This document shows positions 7,307 to 11,376 of a stretch of DNA of 11,376 nt, piece after piece (the first letter of the stretch is position 1; each line of letters begins with the position of its first letter). The notes under the pieces were generated by a model. That model saw only the letters and a program-made list of their open reading frames with translations. It did no database searches and was not told the DNA's origin. The position numbers and the translations under genes were made by a program. The DNA is taken from positions 1 through 11,376 of the forward strand of contig CAJBIL010000425.1 in assembly GCA_903953145.1 (NCBI GenBank). Direction: 5' to 3'. This stretch comes from an uncultured beta proteobacterium (GTDB taxonomy: Bacteria > Pseudomonadota > Gammaproteobacteria > Burkholderiales > Rhodocyclaceae).

Positions 7307-7320
7307 TTTAGCTATCTAAA
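7307..7320 (+). promoter_or_regulatory. Second candidate HipB half-site near hipA start
   Basis: TTTAG-CTAT-CTAAA is a 5-bp inverted repeat and contains TATCTAA (7313-7319), the same heptamer as in the right arm of the main operator (7269-7275). The two heptamers are 44 bp apart, about four helical turns, so two HipB dimers could sit on the same DNA face. It ends 14 bp before the hipA start codon. Confidence 0.35.
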
Positions 7321-7334
7321 TATGGGAAACCGCC

Positions 7335-8663
7335 ATGCGGAGCACCGTCGAAATCTACCAGGACGGTCATTGGGTTCCTGCTGCTGAAATCAACCCGGCC
7401 GGAAAAGGGCCTTATACGGCCACGTTCGAATACCGGATGGAGTACGTTTTCGGACAGAATCCGTTTCCCGTTTCTCTCTTGCTGCCGGTCAACGCAGATC
7501 GCCATGGTCTTAACGAAGACGGTGAAGCGCCCCCTTGCCCCACCTTCCTGCTCGATCTGGTACCGCAGGGGCGCGGGCGCAAGTATCTTGCGACCGAACT
7601 CGCGCTCAATGACGGCGAGCACCACGATCTTCTCATGACACAGTACGGCGCCTTTAATCCCGTCGGAAACCTCCGGCTCGATACCGCCGTGCAGTTCTAC
7701 CAGGCGCGAGCTGCACAGCCGCCAAGTGAAACCGAACGGGGTTTCACCTTGGCGGAAATTCGGGCGCGGCAGGAGGAATTCCTTGAGCACATCTGGATTC
7801 ACGCCATGCTTGCAGCTGGCACTACCGGCGTCCAGGGTGCGGCACCCAAATTTTTGCTGACACAAAACGCAGAAGACCGCTGGTTCGCAGATGCAGCCCT
7901 TCCCGATGATCAGGCCGCGAAGCATTGGCTGGTGAAGCTGCCGCGAGGCGCGCATGAAACCGACTACACCGTGCTCCGAAATGAGACCGCCTACCTCCGT
8001 GTGGCGCAGCGCTGCGGCATCCGGACGGGCGGAGATCCCCAGTTCCACCGGGACATGCTATTCGTACAGCGCTTTGATCGTGTGGTTGATCAAAAAGGGC
8101 TTCACCGCTTGCACCAGGAAAGCCTCGCATCCCTCGCTGGACTTCACGGCTTTGGCCTCAGCGCTTCTCTTTTTGAATTGGTGGAGGCATTTCGCCGGCA
8201 TGTCACCGACCCGGTCGGTGAAACCGTCGAATTCATCAAGCGAGACATCCTCAACATGGCGATGCGGAACACCGACAATCACGCGAGGAATACGGCCGTT
8301 CAGCGTTTGCCGAACGGCACCGTGCAGCTCACGCCGATTTTCGATTTCGCGCCGATGTACATGGACCGCGAGCTGATCACGAGAGGCTGCAAATGGCGGA
8401 TCGGCAAAGGCCACGAGATAGTCGATTGGGAAGACATCATCAATCAGATGCGTTTTCCGGACACTGAAAAACAAGCGATCGCCGAACGAATCAAGGCGTT
8501 CAAACCGGTCGTAGAAGGACTGGCAGAAATCATGCACGAATGTGGCGTCGACGCGAAAATCATCGACGACTGCAAGCCAAATATTGAAGCCCAAGCGGCC
8601 AGGCTACAGTGTGTTGGTAGCCACAAGATCACAAAGAAAGCGCCCCATGGACCGACGCCGTAA
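7335..8663 (+). CDS. hipA: HipA-family serine/threonine kinase toxin
   Basis: 442 residues, the usual size of HipA kinases. The N-terminal subdomain includes the PVSLLLPVNAD segment and the PQGRGRKYL motif (77-84). The loop AGTTGVQGAAPKFLL (161-175) corresponds to the SVAGAQEK loop of E. coli HipA; Thr163/Thr164 stand where the autophosphorylated Ser150 region would be, and K172 matches the conserved Lys. K201 (HWLVKLP) is the likely ATP-binding Lys. The catalytic motif NTDNHARN gives D314 and N319, and IFDFAP gives the metal-binding D337. All kinase residues look intact. Family members phosphorylate translation factors such as a tRNA synthetase and cause growth arrest; the target here is unknown. 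The toxin gene comes first and overlaps hipB by 17 bp, the reverse of the E. coli hipBA order. Confidence 0.9.
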   Translation: MRSTVEIYQDGHWVPAAEINPAGKGPYTATFEYRMEYVFGQNPFPVSLLLPVNADRHGLNEDGEAPPCPTFLLDLVPQGRGRKYLATELALNDGEHHDLLMTQYGAFNPVGNLRLDTAVQFYQARAAQPPSETERGFTLAEIRARQEEFLEHIWIHAMLAAGTTGVQGAAPKFLLTQNAEDRWFADAALPDDQAAKHWLVKLPRGAHETDYTVLRNETAYLRVAQRCGIRTGGDPQFHRDMLFVQRFDRVVDQKGLHRLHQESLASLAGLHGFGLSASLFELVEAFRRHVTDPVGETVEFIKRDILNMAMRNTDNHARNTAVQRLPNGTVQLTPIFDFAPMYMDRELITRGCKWRIGKGHEIVDWEDIINQMRFPDTEKQAIAERIKAFKPVVEGLAEIMHECGVDAKIIDDCKPNIEAQAARLQCVGSHKITKKAPHGPTP

Positions 8664-8946
8664 AAACATTGATGTCGAGGCCGAGCGCGCCCTGCGGGAC
8701 GCCTTCTACGAAGATATCGCCAGCCACAGCCTCTCAATTGCCCGCGCGGTAAAGGCCATGCGGCGGCTCAGTCGTCTGACGCAAGTTGAGTTTGCCAAGC
8801 ATCGAGGGATCAGCCTCGTGACACTGAAGCAGCTCGAATCCGGGAAAGGGCAACCGAAGATCGAAACCTTGAACAAGGTTGGCGATATTTTTGGGCTGGA
8901 AATCGCGTTCGTTCGGAAATCAAAGAAATCAATGGGGTCAGAGTGA
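8647..8946 (+). CDS. hipB: HipB-like XRE-family antitoxin/autoregulator
   Basis: 99 residues from the ATG at 8647 (MDRRRKNIDVEAERALRD). Residues about 31-85 form a helix-turn-helix of the XRE/Cro type: VKAMRRLSRLTQVEFAKHRG, then ISLVTLKQLESGKGQPKIETLNKVGDIFGLEI. It should bind and silence HipA and repress the operon through the palindrome at 7251-7278. It overlaps the 3' end of hipA by 17 bp in another frame, so translation is likely coupled. The last residues, KKSMGSE, are encoded by a mobile-element end repeat (8926-8954) that also supplies the stop codon. The original C-terminus may therefore have been longer or different. Confidence 0.85.
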   Translation: MDRRRKNIDVEAERALRDAFYEDIASHSLSIARAVKAMRRLSRLTQVEFAKHRGISLVTLKQLESGKGQPKIETLNKVGDIFGLEIAFVRKSKKSMGSE

Positions 8947-8954
8947 ATTGATCC
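8926..8954 (-). repeat. Repeat R1: short inverted copy of the RAYT-associated palindrome
   Basis: AAATCAATGGGGTCAGA (8926-8942) and TTGATCC (8948-8954) match, in reverse complement and with five differing bases between, the sequence at 10227-10255 that ends the transposase gene. Within R1, ATCAAT (8928-8933) and ATTGAT (8947-8952) form a perfect 6-bp stem with a 13-nt loop. Such short palindromes are typical substrates of RAYT transposases. With R2 it bounds an approximately 1.3-kb block holding the VapB/VapC remnant and the transposase. Confidence 0.65.
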
Positions 8955-8976
8955 CTGTCCTATTCATTGATATAGT
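8948..8976 (+). promoter_or_regulatory. Candidate promoter of the VapB-like antitoxin
   Basis: TTGATC (8948-8953), exactly 17 bp, then TATAGT (8971-8976) match the sigma-70 pattern at 4/6 and 5/6 positions. The -35 box is inside the right arm of repeat R1, so the repeat may drive the downstream gene. The start codon follows about 90 bp later, with AGGAG at 9056-9060 as ribosome site. Confidence 0.4.
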
Positions 8977-9065
8977 CTTAATCGGTTCAACAGCCTCCTT
9001 GCCCAGAGACTGTATTTGCCAGCTCATGTATTCAAAGCTGCTTCATTCAGCATCAGGAGATCGCC

Positions 9066-9308
9066 ATGCACGCCATCGAATTTAAATCGCAACTCGAACA
9101 TGGGCAGATTTCCGTCCCGACGGCGTTCCATTTGCAGGACGGGCAGCCCGTCCGAGTGTTGATTCTTCTGGATGAGGCAACGCCGGGCGAAGAGACAACG
9201 CAATTTAATTCAATGAGCCTCTGGCAAAAGACAGCCGGATCATGGCAAGGGGAGGGGCTGGTTCGCGACCCTCAGGGCGAATATGACCAGCGCTTGGAAT
9301 TGGAATAA
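9066..9308 (+). CDS. VapB-like antitoxin of a broken VapBC pair
   Basis: 80 residues, MHAIEFKSQLEHGQISVP and on to a C-terminal tail with WQKTAGSWQGEGLVRDP. The N-terminal pattern (short strand, HGQISVPTAF, then QPVRVLILLDE) resembles the small AbrB/VapB-type or related antitoxins placed before PIN-domain toxins. The tail is the kind that wraps around the toxin. Its stop overlaps the next ATG (TAATG at 9306-9310), the usual coupling of antitoxin and toxin. The downstream toxin is a remnant, so this is now an orphan antitoxin; it may still bind DNA or neutralise related VapC toxins. A good ribosome site (AGGAG) supports the start. The family name is less sure than the role. Confidence 0.7.
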   Translation: MHAIEFKSQLEHGQISVPTAFHLQDGQPVRVLILLDEATPGEETTQFNSMSLWQKTAGSWQGEGLVRDPQGEYDQRLELE

Positions 9309-9491
9309 TGCTTTTTTTGCCCGATACCAACGTCTGGATTCGCCACCTCAACCCCGCGCCATCAATAGTCAAACCACGACTTGCAAATTGCAGCCATTGC
9401 GCTAGCCAATAATTGCACGCTGGTCACTCATAATATGATCGAATTTTCACGAATTGCCGGTTTGAAGCTGGAAGACTGGGAGACCACGTGA
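9308..9491 (+). pseudogene. VapC (PIN-domain RNase) remnant with internal deletion and frameshift
   Basis: From the ATG at 9308 the frame reads MLFLPDTNVWIRHLNPAP, the classic PIN N-terminus with catalytic Asp6, then loses sense and stops at 9412. In another frame, from 9387 to the TGA at 9489-9491, the sequence reads IAAIALANNCTLVTHNMIEF and then SRIAGLKLEDWE, the classic VapC C-terminus. The two halves join around 9380-9390. Against a family length of about 130 residues, some 70 codons of the middle are missing, including the other acidic active-site residues, and the frame changes across the join. The toxin cannot be functional. Confidence 0.85.
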
Positions 9492-9514
9492 ACTCCGGCG
9501 TGAGTCGTTGATCA

Positions 9515-10243
9515 ATGGCACGTTTACCCCGATTGATCCTCCCCGGCCAGCCTCAGCATGTGATTGTGCGGGGAAACAATCGCTCGGCAATCTTTTGTGC
9601 CGAAGAGGATTACCGGTTCTATCTTGAGAAACTTCAACTCGCTTGCAAGCGGCATGGCTGCGAAGTGCATGCCTATGTGCTGATGACCAATCATGTACAT
9701 TTGCTCATGACACCCCATGCCGAGCAGAGTCTGAGTAAAACCTTGCAAACGCTTGGCCGTTACTACGTGCAGTACTTCAATTATTGCTATCGGCGCACAG
9801 GTACGCTTTGGGAGGGGCGCTATAAGGCGACTTTGATTGATTCGGAAGCGTATTTGTTAACCTGCATGCGCTACATTGAGTTGAACCCGGTGCGTGCGGC
9901 GATGGTGTCGCTTCCAGCCGAGTATCCTTGGTCAAGCCACCCTTGCAACGCCTTGGGCAAGACGGACGATTTGGTTACACCGTGTTTTGAATACGCGCAG
10001 TTGGGCTTGAATGACACGGAGAGACAAGCGGCTTATCGTCAGCTTTTTGAAAATCACCTTGCAGACACTGACGTAAATGATATTAGAGAAGCCACCAACA
10101 AAGCCTGGGTGTTAGGGCGTGATCGGTTTAAGCAGCAAATTCAACAGCAATTGACGCGGCGGGTTGATCCTGCGGCAAGAGGTGGCGACCGGAAATCAGA
10201 CCAGTTTCAACGTAGCAGCAGGTCGCGGATCAACGGAGTCTGA
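9515..10243 (+). CDS. RAYT/IS200-like HUH (Y1) transposase
   Basis: 242 residues, full length for this family. Motifs in order: MARLPRLILPGQPQHVIVRGNNR at the start, the metal-binding HUH motif NHVHLLMTP (H60, H62), the likely nucleophile tyrosine in LGRYYVQYFN (Y83 or Y84), GTLWEGRYKA (96-105), MRYIELNPVRAAM and YPWSSH. A C-terminal helical region includes WVLGRDRFKQQIQQQL. REP-associated tyrosine transposases nick and rejoin single-stranded palindromes. The last 21 residues (222-242) and the stop codon lie inside repeat R2. No strong ribosome site is seen. The ATG is embedded in TTGATCAATGG, similar to the palindrome arms. The gene follows the vapC remnant by 23 bp. Confidence 0.9.
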   Translation: MARLPRLILPGQPQHVIVRGNNRSAIFCAEEDYRFYLEKLQLACKRHGCEVHAYVLMTNHVHLLMTPHAEQSLSKTLQTLGRYYVQYFNYCYRRTGTLWEGRYKATLIDSEAYLLTCMRYIELNPVRAAMVSLPAEYPWSSHPCNALGKTDDLVTPCFEYAQLGLNDTERQAAYRQLFENHLADTDVNDIREATNKAWVLGRDRFKQQIQQQLTRRVDPAARGGDRKSDQFQRSSRSRINGV

Positions 10244-10260
10244 CCCCATTGATTTTTTGT
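10178..10260 (+). repeat. Repeat R2: 83-bp copy forming the 3' end of the transposase gene
   Basis: This stretch is about 96% identical to 10957-11040 (two substitutions and one T-run length change by eye). It encodes the transposase C-terminus from RGGDRKSDQFQR to the TGA at 10241-10243. It ends with the palindromic segment 10227-10255, in which ATCAA and TTGAT can pair as a hairpin. The same segment in reverse complement gives R1. Confidence 0.85.
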
Positions 10261-10281
10261 GGTCAGTCCTAGCGCAACGGA

Positions 10282-10309
10282 TCAATGGCAAAAGGCGTTT
10301 GGCCATTGA
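10282..10309. repeat. 8-bp inverted repeat TCAATGGC / GCCATTGA
   Basis: TCAATGGC (10282-10289) and GCCATTGA (10302-10309) are perfect reverse complements with a 12-nt loop. It lies 21 bp past the stop of the DUF2442 gene on the minus strand and 21 bp past R2. The arm shares ATCAATGG with the RAYT palindromes, so it may be a diverged member. No U-run follows on the minus strand, so a terminator is less likely. Confidence 0.4.
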
Positions 10310-10330
10310 CGGCAGATTGACGTTTGGAGT

Positions 10331-10600
10331 TCAAGTCAACGACGAAAAATCGTGGTCTACCGCCTTAAGTGGAACTGAATCGTCGTAAAGCGTTTCCGGG
10401 GCAATATCGATCTCTCCTGGCCAAACCACCGTCCCGTAATCAACCCGTGCGCGATTGAACAAGGCAGGGGTAGCAACGCGATTCCATGGTTTCATGGCAA
10501 GCAATGGACGCATATCAAACCTGCGTCGTTCGCCATTCTTGAATTCGAGATCGAGCTGAAACTCAGGACAGGTACGGACAGCGATCACATCAATCAGCAT
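10331..10600 (-). CDS. DUF2442 protein, putative partner of DUF4160
   Basis: 89 residues from the ATG at 10600 (MLIDVIAVRTCPEFQLDLEF), chosen because GAGGG stands at ribosome-site distance. A longer frame from 10642 would overlap the upstream gene. The pattern fits DUF2442: a short beta-rich N-terminus, FKNGERRRFDMRPLL, LFNRARVDYGTVVWPGEIDIAPETLYDD. The biochemical function of the family is not established to my knowledge. Genes of this kind are often found directly after DUF4160 genes and have been suspected to form toxin-antitoxin-like pairs. It starts 7 bp after the DUF4160 stop, so the two are co-transcribed. Confidence 0.8.
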   Translation of the reverse strand: MLIDVIAVRTCPEFQLDLEFKNGERRRFDMRPLLAMKPWNRVATPALFNRARVDYGTVVWPGEIDIAPETLYDDSVPLKAVDHDFSSLT

Positions 10601-10607
10601 AAAACCC

Positions 10608-10877
10608 TCACTGCAGGGGAGCAATACGAAAAGGCTCATCACCGTTAACTGCCAACTCCCAGTCCACGTGCAATTCCTCCTTGTGAATCTCGATACACTC
10701 CTGCACCATTTTCAACTGTTTTGGCGGTAGTGTTCCGTCAAAGACAGAACCATCATCAATAGACACCGCAGCCTCATCACCTTGGTAACGAACATGAATA
10801 TGCGGAAGATGATGACGCCGGTTGTCTCGAAAGTACATCAAGACAAGAATCCCGTAAAACATGCTGATGGTTGGCAT
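10608..10877 (-). CDS. DUF4160 protein, putative TA-like module component
   Basis: 89 residues, MPTISMFYGILVLMYFRDNR followed by HHLPHIHVRYQGDEAAVSIDDG, the standard DUF4160 opening with its His-rich HxPHIHV motif and the later ECIEIHKEELHVDWELA segment. Length and motif order are complete. Function is unknown; the small size and the paired DUF2442 gene suggest a toxin-antitoxin-like or regulatory pair. An AGAGG ribosome site precedes the ATG. A candidate promoter lies at 10907-10935. The pair points against all neighbours and sits between two direct copies of the RAYT repeat, consistent with arrival as a unit. Confidence 0.82.
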   Translation of the reverse strand: MPTISMFYGILVLMYFRDNRRHHLPHIHVRYQGDEAAVSIDDGSVFDGTLPPKQLKMVQECIEIHKEELHVDWELAVNGDEPFRIAPLQ

Positions 10878-10906
10878 GGCAAACCTCTAACAAAACGGTG
10901 TTACTA

Positions 10907-10935
10907 ATTTTAGCTCAGCGTTTTGACCCCGCCAA
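10907..10935 (-). promoter_or_regulatory. Candidate promoter of the DUF4160-DUF2442 pair
   Basis: On the minus strand TTGGCG (10935-10930), 17 bp, then TAAAAT (10912-10907) match the sigma-70 boxes at 4/6 and 5/6 positions. Transcription would start about 20-25 bp before the DUF4160 ATG. Confidence 0.4.
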
Positions 10936-10956
10936 AAAAATTCGAAGCTGACCCTC

Positions 10957-11040
10957 AGAGGTGGCGACCGGAAATCAGACCAGTTTCAACGTAGCAGCAG
11001 GTTGCGAATCAACGGAGTCTGACCCCATTGATTTTTTTGT
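10957..11040 (+). repeat. Repeat R3: solo direct copy of the RAYT gene 3' end
   Basis: About 83 bp nearly identical to R2, with two substitutions and one extra T. The frame is preserved: RGGDRKSDQFQRSSR, one Ser-to-Leu change, then RINGV and TGA. No transposase body stands upstream, only the promoter region of the DUF4160 gene. This is therefore either a remnant of a second transposase copy or a target-linked end left by the element. Confidence 0.85.
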
Positions 11041-11225
11041 TTAGAAATTATGATCAAGGTTGCCGAATTTATTGCCCAGCCGGCGCCGGACTCGACGAAC
11101 ACCGCCCCGCCCGATTCGATACCATAGGTCTCAAAAGAATTGACATTGACGCGTATTCCATCGTTCAGCTTTGACGCCTATGCTTGAAACCAGACAAGCC
11201 ACCACGCAAACCGGAGACCCTGCAC
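11041..11225. other. Intergenic stretch before the isomerase gene
   Basis: Together with R3 and the DUF4160 promoter this fills a 348-bp gap between genes. A 25-codon frame from the ATG at 11050 (MIKVAEFIAQPAPDS to a TAG at 11128) and an open stretch on the other strand are both present, but neither resembles a known protein. A TTGACA hexamer (11140-11145) has no matching -10 at a normal distance. GGAG at 11213-11216 is the ribosome site for the next gene. Confidence 0.3.
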
Positions 11226-11376
11226 ATGCCGAAGTTCGCCGCCAATCTGACGATGCTGTTCAACGAAGTCGACTTCCTCGACCGCTTCAAGGCCGCTGCC
11301 GACGCCGGATTTACAGGCGTTGAATTTCTTTTTCCCTACGACTTCCCGAAAGAAGTCCTGGCCGGGCAACTCAAGG
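11226..11376 (+). CDS. hyi: Hydroxypyruvate isomerase-like TIM-barrel protein, N-terminal part (runs off right edge)
   Basis: The first 50 codons, MPKFAANLTMLFNEVDFLDR followed by FKAAADAGFTGVEFLFPYDF, match the opening of hydroxypyruvate isomerase and related sugar isomerases of the xylose-isomerase-like TIM-barrel family. The first beta-strand (FAANLTMLF) and the GFTGVEFLFPYD strand-loop are typical. Hyi interconverts hydroxypyruvate and tartronate semialdehyde in glyoxylate/glycerate metabolism in the cytoplasm. A GGAG ribosome site lies nine bases before the ATG. The active-site glutamates are beyond the edge, so the 2-oxo-tetronate isomerase OtnI is an alternative. Confidence 0.8.
   Translation, partial: MPKFAANLTMLFNEVDFLDRFKAAADAGFTGVEFLFPYDFPKEVLAGQLK

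Noticed and set aside
8542..8646. N-terminal extension of hipB by 35 codons
   Set aside because: It would lie wholly inside hipA, and the residues have no HTH-like pattern; the ATG at 8647 gives the normal size and a short coupled overlap.
8879..9085. 68-codon plus-strand frame across the end of hipB and the vapB leader
   Set aside because: It crosses repeat R1 and the promoter region, has no ribosome site or family features, and overlaps hipB out of frame.
11050..11130. Small 25-codon gene or remnant before hyi
   Set aside because: There is no ribosome site and no recognisable family, and the opposite strand is equally open; there is not enough support to call it coding.

Overview
The window looks like a piece of chromosome from a GC-rich Gram-negative bacterium, most likely a betaproteobacterium (a Rhodocyclaceae-like relative is my guess). 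This rests on high-GC codon use, signal peptides and an outer-membrane barrel ending in Trp, an OmpR/CusS-like two-component pair, and a RAYT-type transposase with its palindromic ends. No rRNA, tRNA or CRISPR array is visible.

Left half (1-4894, minus strand): four genes in one direction with short gaps (21, 83 and 42 bp) look like an operon. In transcription order they are a urea-transporter/M23-peptidase fusion, a secreted 299-residue beta-barrel-like outer-membrane protein, a secreted TPR protein, and the first 317 codons of an Orn/Lys/Arg-type PLP decarboxylase that runs off the left edge. Diverging from them across a 155-bp region with two perfect inverted repeats is a response regulator/histidine kinase pair (5050-7187) sharing a 4-bp ATGA overlap. 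The layout suggests an envelope or small-solute/amine system controlled by its own two-component pair. The function is inferred, not shown.

Right half (7188-11040): a compact accessory islet. It holds a hipA-hipB toxin/antitoxin pair with a palindromic operator overlapping its promoter, an intact VapB-like antitoxin followed by a vapC gutted by an internal deletion with frameshift, a full-length RAYT (HUH/Y1) transposase, and a DUF4160-DUF2442 pair on the opposite strand. Copies of one repeat bound these pieces. A short inverted copy lies at the end of hipB (8926-8954), an 83-bp copy forms the 3' end of the RAYT gene (10178-10260), and a second ~83-bp direct copy (10957-11040) keeps the same reading frame and stop. 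The repeat supplies the last codons of both hipB and the transposase gene, and a possible -35 box for vapB.

Right edge (11226 onward): the first 50 codons of a hydroxypyruvate-isomerase-like TIM-barrel protein, probably the return to core chromosome.
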